Source of the DNA: Anoxybacillus sp050480245 | Lineage (GTDB): Bacteria > Bacillota > Bacilli > Bacillales > Anoxybacillaceae | NCBI GenBank assembly: GCA_050480245.1 | Contig: JBCNEQ010000054.1 | Length of the DNA: 12,407 nt | Strand: one strand, 5' to 3' | Shown: positions 6,455 through 12,407 of the stretch, piece by piece | Layout of the letters: every line of letters begins with the position of its first letter | How positions within the stretch are numbered: the first letter of the stretch is position 1 | Translations under genes and position numbers: made by a program | Notes under the pieces: generated by a model | What the model was told of the DNA's origin: nothing | What the model saw: only the letters and a program-made list of their open reading frames with translations | Databases searched by the model: none

Positions 6455-7156
6455 TTACAATTCATTTACAATCGGATAAAAAAGCGTTCCAGCAAGTGAC
6501 TGCAATAACGGCTCTTGCTTTTGATGATAACTTACAAGCACACATGTCGCTGGGCCAGCAGAAGCATGTGACGGAAGGGAACAACGAAGTGGGCGTTCCC
6601 CATGCATAAGCTTCCACTCATGCGATATCCCTTTTGAACCAACTGGGATTATTTCATACACTCCATCTACCTGCAGCAACATGCGAAATAAAGAAAGCGG
6701 AATGATTCGATCTTTCTTATGTATGACCGCTTCACCAACGAGTGGTTCTCCGATGACAGCCCAACGTGCATCCATTGGTGTAATATTTATTCTCTTTTCC
6801 TCTTTCCTTACCGTTCCTACAGCAACAACTCCAACAGCTGATTGCATAAGCGGCATGTTTGATTCGCTACTTCCTGTTATAGGAAGCGACAACTGTAACT
6901 CCACCATCGTTTGTTGGATTCCTGCGACAAGTTTATCCCATGATCCATCATCGACAAAGTTTTGTAGTACAAAAGCTTTTGGCGTTGCTCCAATGCTCAT
7001 CAGTTCCATAAGCGAAACGCGAGCTCCATAGTAACTAACAACATCATATGGCGCTTGAACAACATCATATTGCTTTAAGCCAATTCCACCTGAACAGTCA
7101 GCGGCAAAAACGAGCTCATGTTGTTCATCAAATGGCACGCATAATACGTCACGCAT
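6455..7156 (-). CDS. cblS: Alpha-ribazole kinase (CblS)
   Basis: A 233-residue protein that I assign to CblS, the kinase that phosphorylates alpha-ribazole to alpha-ribazole phosphate in Listeria and Geobacillus, bypassing CobT. It shows the PurM/AIR-synthase-like ATP-binding style: ADCSGGIG at 19-26, then YDVVSYYGARVSLMELMSIGA and a GSSESN segment. The strongest support is context: its gene follows that of an S-component-like membrane protein (CblT) in an operon with cobS and cobC, which need alpha-ribazole phosphate. The ATG at 7156 is chosen because GGGGGAAG precedes it by a few bases and it gives an 8-nt overlap with cblT; a longer frame up to 7204 has no better start. It is the last cobalamin gene of the operon. 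I see no strong intrinsic terminator after it. Confidence 0.8.
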   Translation of the reverse strand: MRDVLCVPFDEQHELVFAADCSGGIGLKQYDVVQAPYDVVSYYGARVSLMELMSIGATPKAFVLQNFVDDGSWDKLVAGIQQTMVELQLSLPITGSSESNMPLMQSAVGVVAVGTVRKEEKRINITPMDARWAVIGEPLVGEAVIHKKDRIIPLSLFRMLLQVDGVYEIIPVGSKGISHEWKLMHGERPLRCSLPSHASAGPATCVLVSYHQKQEPLLQSLAGTLFYPIVNEL

Positions 7157-7619
7157 GCTGCTTCCCCCACGCGCGTTGCAACGCTTTCGACACGACAACA
7201 GCAATTGCTAAATTGATGCCCGTAGCTAATGCAAGAGACGGAATGATAGAAAGTACAAACTCCGGGCTCATGATCCATGCAAAAGGTAACGGTGCAAGTA
7301 GTGCATTACCGATAAAAAAACATATATAACTAAAAATGAACCATCCTCGTCTTACCAACAAACCGACAATGTATAAAAGAGCGGCCATTTCAATAGCCAC
7401 AAGTATATGAAATGGGCCAAGCGGAAATCCGCCAAATAAAGCAGATACAACATGTCCAACACTTGCCACAACCGCAGCAGCTGTTGGCCCGAGCAAAACA
7501 GTTGCTACAACCGCAGGTGCGCTATCGAGCGCAATACTTCCGATTGTAAATGGGATTTTGATAAGCGAACCAATGACCGACAAACTAATAAACATGACAA
7601 GCAACGTAAAACGTCGCAT
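7149..7619 (-). CDS. cblT: Alpha-ribazole transporter, ECF S-component-like (CblT)
   Basis: A very hydrophobic protein of 156 residues with about five membrane-spanning segments and a small, polar C-terminal tail (QRAWGKQHA). The size and topology match substrate-binding S components of energy-coupling factor transporters. Placed immediately before cblS, it fits CblT, which imports alpha-ribazole for cobamide assembly. The energising EcfA and EcfT subunits are not in the window and would be shared. Three ATG codons in a row (7625, 7622, 7619) occur at the start. The third is preferred because GGAG lies 7 bases upstream, while the first two are only 1 and 4 bases from it. The first ATG overlaps the stop of the preceding adenosyltransferase gene, giving tight coupling. 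Confidence 0.8.
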   Translation of the reverse strand: MRRFTLLVMFISLSVIGSLIKIPFTIGSIALDSAPAVVATVLLGPTAAAVVASVGHVVSALFGGFPLGPFHILVAIEMAALLYIVGLLVRRGWFIFSYICFFIGNALLAPLPFAWIMSPEFVLSIIPSLALATGINLAIAVVVSKALQRAWGKQHA

Positions 7620-7621
7620 CA

Positions 7622-8203
7622 TCATTCTCCTTTCTTTTCATTTTTATCACGAAACACAATGGCGCTTCGTTCGTATTCTACATCTTTCACCCGCAGGCGA
7701 GCGTTGACGACGCGCGCGACCGCAAATAAATAGTCTGATAGACGATTAATATATTGCAAAACAACTTCATTTATTTGTTCTTGTTTCATAAGTGCAACGA
7801 CACAACGTTCTGCCCTCCGCGTCACCGTGCGCGCCATATGCAGCGCAGCTGCCTGTGGCGACCCTCCTGGCAAAATAAACCGTTCTAGCGGCGGCGCTTG
7901 TTGAATATATGCATCAATCCGTTCCTCTAAAAACGCGACCATATCGGGCTTTACTTTGTATGGCATTTTCTCGCCAACGATGGCTAAATCGCCGCCACAA
8001 TCAAACAATTCATGTTGAATGCGCTGTAATTCTTGATAAATATCGCGAAACCGTTCATCTTGTAATAATGTCATCGCCCAACCGATGACCGAATTTGCTT
8101 CGTCAATCGTTCCATACGCCTCGACACGCACATGATTTTTATCGACTCTCCCACCAACTAAACTTGTTTGCCCTTGATCTCCTGTTTTTGTGTACAATTT
8201 CAT
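7622..8203 (-). CDS. Cob(I)alamin adenosyltransferase, PduO type
   Basis: Transfers the 5'-deoxyadenosyl group of ATP to cob(I)alamin or cobinamide, forming the Co-C bond of adenosylcobalamin. It has 193 residues, the usual size of the stand-alone PduO-type ATR. The N-terminal ATP-binding motif TKTGDQGQTS (5-14) is followed by a conserved GTIDEANS (31-38), then RRAER (129-133) and NRLSDYLF (153-160), all hallmarks of the family and parts of the active site of the trimer. The ATG at 8203 has GGGGTGG 5 bases upstream; a GTG nine bases earlier is possible but lies inside that ribosome binding site. It starts 11 bases after the cobU-like gene and its stop overlaps the cblT start region. Confidence 0.92.
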   Translation of the reverse strand: MKLYTKTGDQGQTSLVGGRVDKNHVRVEAYGTIDEANSVIGWAMTLLQDERFRDIYQELQRIQHELFDCGGDLAIVGEKMPYKVKPDMVAFLEERIDAYIQQAPPLERFILPGGSPQAAALHMARTVTRRAERCVVALMKQEQINEVVLQYINRLSDYLFAVARVVNARLRVKDVEYERSAIVFRDKNEKKGE

Positions 8204-8214
8204 ATGAACCACCC

Positions 8215-8643
8215 CTATTTTATTTGTTCATTTATCCCACACCATACGTAATCAACACGGCTGCATATGCGCGCCAATTGTTGATACGACCAACCGACCG
8301 CATCTCGCCACGCTCGTTCATGCGCATCCATCGGCACAATACCTTGCCCAATATCACAGCCGATCCAAATAACCGTCCGATCTCCCCTTTTTTCCCATTC
8401 TCTCCATGCACATATATACGACATGATCACTTCTTTTTCCCGCTCTGTGTAAGGGATGAATCGTTTGCGAATCCATTGTTCTACCCCTTCAAGCACAACG
8501 ATAAATGTGTTTTCATGATCATTTGGAAGTGGAAACGGCTGTTCATATGCACAATGCCAAACGTGTGGCGTATGCGTTAATGAATAATATGCGTTTACCC
8601 ATTTTCGCTTTCCTTGAAACGCACCGCCGCTAACGAAATGCAT
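8215..8643 (-). CDS. Short CobU-like protein with degenerate P-loop
   Basis: A 142-residue protein related to CobU (adenosylcobinamide kinase/guanylyltransferase) but about 40 residues shorter. The N-terminus MHFVSGGAFQGKRKWV aligns with the CobU P-loop (GGxRSGKS), with F-Q for R-S and R13 in place of the Ser/Thr that coordinates magnesium. The region that holds the guanylylated histidine (YIATA to HHxxxR) is missing. By contrast the C-terminal CobU motif is well kept: GIVP (101-104), R110, RD (113-114), G117 and QQLA (121-124). It is unlikely to be a full enzyme by itself and could be a partner or regulator of the other CobU in this operon. The ATG at 8643 has AAGGAG 8 bases upstream, inside cobC, so the two genes overlap by 49 nt. 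Confidence 0.7.
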   Translation of the reverse strand: MHFVSGGAFQGKRKWVNAYYSLTHTPHVWHCAYEQPFPLPNDHENTFIVVLEGVEQWIRKRFIPYTEREKEVIMSYICAWREWEKRGDRTVIWIGCDIGQGIVPMDAHERAWRDAVGWSYQQLARICSRVDYVWCGINEQIK

Positions 8644-9191
8644 CGTTTTCTCTCCTTCCAACGTTCTCTCGTATTGTAAAGTGTTACTCCTTCACCAAAA
8701 GGGACGTGCCACTCCCAAAACGGACGTACGTCTGGTGCGTACTGCGATAACACATAACGAATCACTCCACCGTGCGTCACAACAACAATATGCGAAGCCG
8801 ATCGGCTTACAGCATTACTAATCGCTTGTTCGATACGCGTTTGAAACTCAGTAAAAGCTTCACCGTTTGGCGGAACGTAGCGAATCGGGTCAGCCAACCA
8901 GCGACGATACGTCTCAACCGTTTTCAACTGTTCATACGTTTTTCCTTCAAAATCACCAAAATTCAATTCACGCCATCGATACGAACATTCAATGACAACG
9001 TTTGGGAACAAAAGACGTGCCGTTTGTCGGCAACGAAGCAAATCGCTCGTCATGACGATGTCTGCTTCAAGCTGATGCGACATATGTGGCTCCTGTATAA
9101 TCGGCACATTCGTCCAACCGATATATTGCTTCGCTTCATTTTCTTTCGTTACAAAATGACGAATGTATGTAATAGCCAAATGATGAGCCAT
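8595..9191 (-). CDS. cobC: Histidine phosphatase, probable alpha-ribazole phosphatase
   Basis: A 198-residue member of the histidine phosphatase superfamily. Catalytic R11-H12 are present, but the usual RHG motif is RHF here. Further conserved points are YIGWTNVP (23-30), a SDLLRCRQTA block with R53 and R55, E75 (in WRELNFGDFEG) and the second histidine H140 in VVTHGGVIRY. In a cobalamin operon this type is CobC, which removes the phosphate from adenosylcobalamin 5'-phosphate or alpha-ribazole phosphate. The substrate is inferred from context. The ATG at 9191 has GGGAG 12 bases upstream, a little far. It overlaps cobS by 43 nt and the short cobU-like gene by 49 nt, so its reading frame is shared at both ends. 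Confidence 0.85.
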   Translation of the reverse strand: MAHHLAITYIRHFVTKENEAKQYIGWTNVPIIQEPHMSHQLEADIVMTSDLLRCRQTARLLFPNVVIECSYRWRELNFGDFEGKTYEQLKTVETYRRWLADPIRYVPPNGEAFTEFQTRIEQAISNAVSRSASHIVVVTHGGVIRYVLSQYAPDVRPFWEWHVPFGEGVTLYNTRERWKERKRCISLAAVRFKESENG

Positions 9192-9892
9192 AAAAATGTT
9201 TCGCTCCCTTCAATAAACGCACCAAGCACGTCTCCTGTGATCCCGCCAAACTGCTTCACCGCAAACGCGCGCGCTGCAACATAAAACAACATTAATGATA
9301 AGAATAATACGATCGTTTCAAACGATAACAAAGCAATCAGGCCGTATACAACGAGAAATGGCGCATACCGATGATCGATATGTTGGCGGAAGGCTGCCGC
9401 CATACCCGTTTGTTTCGCAAGCGGCGCAGTCAATAAAAGCAACGTCATCCCGAGACGCGAAAGGAACGGAAGGCAAAAAAGAGAAAATAGCGAGAGATGT
9501 GCGATCGTTTCAAACATAAAAACGAAGCGAAAGCCAAGCAAAAATAAAATGGATAACACCGCAAACGCCCCAACACGTGAATCGCTCATAATTTCGAGAC
9601 GTCGTTGTTGATCGCGATACGAAAAATATGCATCGCTACAATCCATCCAACCGTCTGCATGCAATCCTCCTGAAAGAAAGATAGAGGAAAATAATAATAA
9701 AAACGACAAAACAAGCGAAGAAATGTGATCGGACAGTACCACATGTATGGCAACAAGAAAAAGTCCGATGATTGCACCGACGAAAGGAAACGAAAGGACA
9801 GCCACACGCGCTGTTCGTTCATTCCAATCCACTTGCATACGAATAGGGATGATCGTTAAAAACTGTATCGCTAAGACCACTCCGTGCCACAT
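9149..9892 (-). CDS. cobS: Adenosylcobinamide-GDP ribazoletransferase (cobalamin synthase)
   Basis: An integral membrane enzyme of 247 residues that joins adenosylcobinamide-GDP with alpha-ribazole phosphate, the final condensation of the nucleotide loop. Signatures are clear: the aspartate-rich GGLHADGWMDCSDAYF (75-90, with D80, D84 and D87), SDSRVGAF from 103, and GGITGDVLGA from 216. Several hydrophobic segments surround them. Of two nearby ATG codons, the one at 9892 is preferred because AAAGGA lies 8 bases upstream; the ATG at 9898 is only 2 bases from it. The gene begins inside cobU (22-nt overlap) and ends inside cobC (43-nt overlap). Confidence 0.95.
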   Translation of the reverse strand: MWHGVVLAIQFLTIIPIRMQVDWNERTARVAVLSFPFVGAIIGLFLVAIHVVLSDHISSLVLSFLLLFSSIFLSGGLHADGWMDCSDAYFSYRDQQRRLEIMSDSRVGAFAVLSILFLLGFRFVFMFETIAHLSLFSLFCLPFLSRLGMTLLLLTAPLAKQTGMAAAFRQHIDHRYAPFLVVYGLIALLSFETIVLFLSLMLFYVAARAFAVKQFGGITGDVLGAFIEGSETFLWLIIWLLHTFVIL

Positions 9893-10428
9893 GGCCATCT
9901 TCCTTTCTTCACAATGGGCAAGCCGTAACGCATCAAAATGGCTACATCGCTACACGCAACAATGTGTTGATGCAATAAACCGAGACCGTGCATATACGTA
10001 TACGTTCCTCGTTCGTTTGGTATACCGTCATAAAATATTTCGTTACTTACAATCACAAGCCCTTTTGCTTTGTTCCCTAATTGCTTAATTTGTTGCACGA
10101 TACGTGGTACTTTTTCCTTCACATCCCATATATAATCGCGAAACAGCTCATTAGCCCATAAGTTGGTTAAACAATCAAGTAAAACAACATCACACCCACC
10201 AAACATCGGCATGATACAATCGAGATCATACGGTTGTTCCCACGTTTGCCAACGATCGTGTTTTCGCTGTTCTTGATGATGAATGATGCGTGCTTCCATT
10301 TCTTCATCCGTCCGCATCGCTGTGGCGATATAATGGAGCGAATCGCCCGCTTTCGCCATCATCTTCGCACATTGCTCCGCAAATGAAGACTTTCCGCTAC
10401 GCACCCCTCCGCTAATAAATACAATCAT
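9871..10428 (-). CDS. cobU: Adenosylcobinamide kinase / adenosylcobinamide-phosphate guanylyltransferase
   Basis: Phosphorylates adenosylcobinamide and then activates it with GTP to adenosylcobinamide-GDP. The protein has 185 residues. Its P-loop GGVRSGKSS (7-15) is intact, YIATA (33-37) follows, and H50 in RIIHHQEQR aligns with the guanylylated His46 of Salmonella CobU. VLLDCLTNL and IVSNEI are also present. The C-terminal motif is unusual: where most CobU proteins have GMGIVPEN...RD..G..NQ, this one reads FYDGIPNERGTYTYMHGLG and then HQHI. The short CobU-like protein of the same operon keeps that motif. The ATG at 10428 overlaps the cobD stop as ATGA and has AAGGTGG 5 bases upstream. Confidence 0.88.
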   Translation of the reverse strand: MIVFISGGVRSGKSSFAEQCAKMMAKAGDSLHYIATAMRTDEEMEARIIHHQEQRKHDRWQTWEQPYDLDCIMPMFGGCDVVLLDCLTNLWANELFRDYIWDVKEKVPRIVQQIKQLGNKAKGLVIVSNEIFYDGIPNERGTYTYMHGLGLLHQHIVACSDVAILMRYGLPIVKKGRWPCGTEWS

Positions 10429-11474
10429 TGCTTCCACCTTCTTAAATAAAAGAGGAGGTGATCGTTTTCCTCTTTCGTTCGAACCGCAAAACGGACATAT
10501 TTTCCGTCCAGCCCTCGAAAATTAAGCGTATGCCGCGCGACAATACCATGTTGTAAAAGAAAAGGAAAAAGCGTGATCGTTTCGTCGTATAACATATAAA
10601 AATTGACGACAGACGGTGAATATTTGTAGCCAAGTTCATTCAATTGTTCAAATACTCGTTTTCGCTCCGATGCAATGTACACTTTCGTTCGCTCCACAAA
10701 TGCATCGTCTTTTAATAATTGTTTCGCTATTTGTTGAGCAATCGTATTGACGCTCCACGGTGGCTGTTTTTTCATTAACTTTTTTACGACGTGTTCGTGT
10801 GCGAGCACATAGCCGAGTCGTACACCTGCCAATCGATACATTTTCGTTAACGACCGCAACACAATTAAACGATCAAACGTACGTAAAAAAGAAGAAACGG
10901 AATAACCGTCAATCCAGAAGTCATAAAATGCTTCGTCAACGACAACATATACTCCTTCATCATGCGCTGCATTTAACAACGTATGCATCGTTTCTTCTGA
11001 CCATGCGGTACCGGTCGGATTGTTCGGATGACAAACAAATAGCGCGTGTAAAGACGGCAAGTTCGCAACCATTTGGTCTAGCGGTGGTTGCCAATGTTCA
11101 TCTAACATAAACGAGTGAACGGTACAACCGTAAGCTTCACATGCCTGACGATATTCTGAAAACGTTGGCTCAATGATGCCAATACGTTTTCCTGCAAATT
11201 GTTCAGCAAGCAAATAAATGCACTCAGCAGCACCATTTCCAACAAAGACGTTTGACGGCATGACATGCTCTCGTTCCGCAATAATCGTACGAAGCGTCTC
11301 ACTTCGCTCTTCTGGATATTCACTCATCCAACGCAACCACTGTTGTTCTATTGTCACATGTTCGTGCTGAAGCGGATTTACATTGACGCTAAAATCAATA
11401 TATGAACGCGGGGCTTCCATTTGCATCGCTTCGTATAAACGACGCGGATTAGCCCCATGTGCAGGCAACTGCAA
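10425..11474 (-). CDS. cobD: Threonine-phosphate decarboxylase, PLP dependent
   Basis: Decarboxylates L-threonine O-3-phosphate to (R)-1-amino-2-propanol O-2-phosphate, the linker that CbiB attaches to cobyric acid. It is a 349-residue class I aminotransferase-fold protein. Visible residues are DFSVNVNP (27-34), the NNPTG block (151-155), VVDEAF with D180, the Schiff-base lysine K211 in RSLTKMYRLAGVRLGY, and R328 and R332 near the C-terminus as candidates for carboxylate binding. It is told apart from histidinol-phosphate aminotransferase mainly by context and the N-terminus (HGANPRRLYEA). The start is TTG at 11474 with GGGGGGAG 5 bases upstream; a second in-frame TTG at 11468 is a less well spaced alternative. 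It overlaps cbiB by 26 nt and cobU by 4 nt. Confidence 0.93.
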   Translation of the reverse strand: MQLPAHGANPRRLYEAMQMEAPRSYIDFSVNVNPLQHEHVTIEQQWLRWMSEYPEERSETLRTIIAEREHVMPSNVFVGNGAAECIYLLAEQFAGKRIGIIEPTFSEYRQACEAYGCTVHSFMLDEHWQPPLDQMVANLPSLHALFVCHPNNPTGTAWSEETMHTLLNAAHDEGVYVVVDEAFYDFWIDGYSVSSFLRTFDRLIVLRSLTKMYRLAGVRLGYVLAHEHVVKKLMKKQPPWSVNTIAQQIAKQLLKDDAFVERTKVYIASERKRVFEQLNELGYKYSPSVVNFYMLYDETITLFPFLLQHGIVARHTLNFRGLDGKYVRFAVRTKEENDHLLFYLRRWKQ

Positions 11475-12381
11475 GCAAACTCCCCCCGATCGTAAAAGCT
11501 ATTGTTGTACGTCTCATTATCGCCACCGCTTGCTTAATATGCTCACATTTCAACGGAACGGATGCATCGCCAATCGTTGGACGAACGGATATGACCCCGT
11601 TGTATGTATTCACCCCTCCGAGTTGAACACCTAATAGGGCAGCCATCGCTGCCTCGCACCATCCGCTATTTGGGCTTGGATGGTTGCGAGCATCGCGAAA
11701 TAATAGTTTCCACATGCGTATGTTTGCGCGATGAATAAGCAACATCACACACGCTGTCAGTCGCGCAGGAACGTAATTGAACGCGTCGTCTAAACGGGCT
11801 GAAGCCCAGCCAAATTGGGCATACCGTTCATTTTTATATCCGAGCATCGAATCGCACGTATTTACCGCCCGATACAACATGGCTAACGCTCCCCCGCCAA
11901 GAAAAGCATAAAAAAGGGGCGCCGTTACTCCATCGCTCGTATTTTCCGCTACCGTTTCCACACATGCACGCACAATTCCATCTTCTTGTAACTTCTCTGT
12001 GTCACGTCCAACGATCATCGCCACGTTTTTTCTCGCTTCATCGATGTTACCTCTTTTTAGCGGATCAAGTACATCGTATGCGGCTTTTGCTAATGATGTT
12101 GGCGCAATCGAAGTAAAAATGATAATCGCTTCAACGAAAACCCCCACTATAAGAGAAAGTCGATATGCGCTTGCAATCAATGCATAACTCATTACAAATG
12201 TGAACGTACAGACGACAAAAAGGGTGAACACTCCTTTTCCTTTTCGCCATCTTCCTTTATTAAAACGACGATCCATATACGCAATCATTTGCCCAATCCA
12301 ACAAACCGGATGGAAGCGGCGGGGATCGGCGAGCAGACGATCGAGCAAAAGTGCCAGCCATACCGCCCATATATGCGTCAT
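11449..12381 (-). CDS. cbiB: Adenosylcobinamide-phosphate synthase
   Basis: A membrane protein of 310 residues that amidates adenosylcobyric acid with aminopropanol phosphate, giving adenosylcobinamide phosphate. Conserved blocks are LADPRRFHPVCWIG (17-30), ETVAENTSDGVTAPLFY (142-158), YRAVNTCDSMLGYKNERY (170-187), the following GWASARLDDAFNYVPARL, and NHPSPNSGWCEAAMAALLG (233-251). Hydrophobic segments lie near 51-70 and 75-95 and at the C-terminus. The ATG at 12381 shares one base with the stop of the upstream reading frame (TGATG) and has only a weak ribosome binding site, so translation is probably coupled. A TTG at 12384 is in frame but less likely. It is the first recognisable gene of the operon in the window. 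Confidence 0.94.
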   Translation of the reverse strand: MTHIWAVWLALLLDRLLADPRRFHPVCWIGQMIAYMDRRFNKGRWRKGKGVFTLFVVCTFTFVMSYALIASAYRLSLIVGVFVEAIIIFTSIAPTSLAKAAYDVLDPLKRGNIDEARKNVAMIVGRDTEKLQEDGIVRACVETVAENTSDGVTAPLFYAFLGGGALAMLYRAVNTCDSMLGYKNERYAQFGWASARLDDAFNYVPARLTACVMLLIHRANIRMWKLLFRDARNHPSPNSGWCEAAMAALLGVQLGGVNTYNGVISVRPTIGDASVPLKCEHIKQAVAIMRRTTIAFTIGGSLLAVACTWG

Positions 12382-12407
12382 CAACTTTCACGAAACTTAC
12401 GCAAGGA
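12381..12407 (-). CDS. Last eight codons of an upstream operon gene (partial)
   Basis: One frame entering the window from the right reads SLRKFRES and stops at TGA (12383-12381), which overlaps the cbiB ATG by one base. The TGATG junction is typical of co-translated operon genes and matches the packing downstream. The product cannot be identified from eight residues. In related bacteria a vitamin B12 ABC transporter gene often lies here, but that is only a guess. Confidence 0.4.
   Translation of the reverse strand, partial: SLRKFRES

Noticed and set aside
8095..8580. A 161-codon plus-strand frame opposite the cobU-like and adenosyltransferase genes
   Set aside because: Both minus-strand genes have family motifs and good ribosome binding sites; this frame has neither.
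12385..12407. Cobalamin riboswitch at the head of the cob operon
   Set aside because: Only 23 bases lie upstream of cbiB in the window and they look like the end of another coding frame. Any B12 riboswitch would be further upstream, outside the window.
1..12407. CRISPR array, tRNA or rRNA genes
   Set aside because: No regularly spaced direct repeats and no tRNA- or rRNA-like sequence were seen on either strand.

Overview
The window looks like chromosomal DNA of a moderately thermophilic Bacillaceae, most likely Anoxybacillus or a close Geobacillus relative. This is an inference from the 4Fe-4S ferredoxin, which by memory is almost the same as the Bacillus thermoproteolyticus protein, from a family I pyrophosphatase, from the ypbB-recS-fer order also found in Bacillus subtilis, from strong GGAGG-type ribosome binding sites and from sigma-A-type promoters. 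No database search was possible.

Left part (1-2577, minus strand). ypbB and the RecQ-like helicase gene recS form an overlapping pair. The 3' end of recS runs into a sequence that looks like the right end of an IS200/IS605-type element (about 1-134). The helicase therefore appears to end in 11 residues and a stop codon supplied by the element.

Middle part (2578-5417, plus strand). Three single-gene units follow, each with its own promoter and terminator: fer (ferredoxin), ppa (inorganic pyrophosphatase) and serA (phosphoglycerate dehydrogenase). A Fur-box-like palindrome sits midway between the divergent ypbB and fer promoters. The serA terminator is shared with the convergent histidinol phosphatase gene.

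Right part (5418-12407, minus strand). A PHP-family histidinol phosphatase gene (hisJ-like) and a possible 28-residue membrane peptide lie downstream of a tightly packed cobalamin operon. In transcription order the operon reads: end of an unknown gene, cbiB, cobD, cobU, cobS, cobC, a short cobU-like gene, a PduO-type adenosyltransferase gene, cblT, cblS. Nearly all junctions overlap, by 1 to 49 nt. Together the products make aminopropanol phosphate (CobD), attach it to cobyric acid (CbiB), activate the product with GTP (CobU), import and phosphorylate alpha-ribazole (CblT, CblS), join the two halves (CobS), remove the phosphate (CobC) and adenosylate the corrinoid (PduO type). No corrin-ring genes, cobT or cobalamin riboswitch lie in the window, so this segment covers late assembly and salvage. 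The most unusual points are the IS-tailed recS with a predicted guide-RNA end, the two CobU-family proteins that have lost complementary motifs, and the Fur-like site beside fer.
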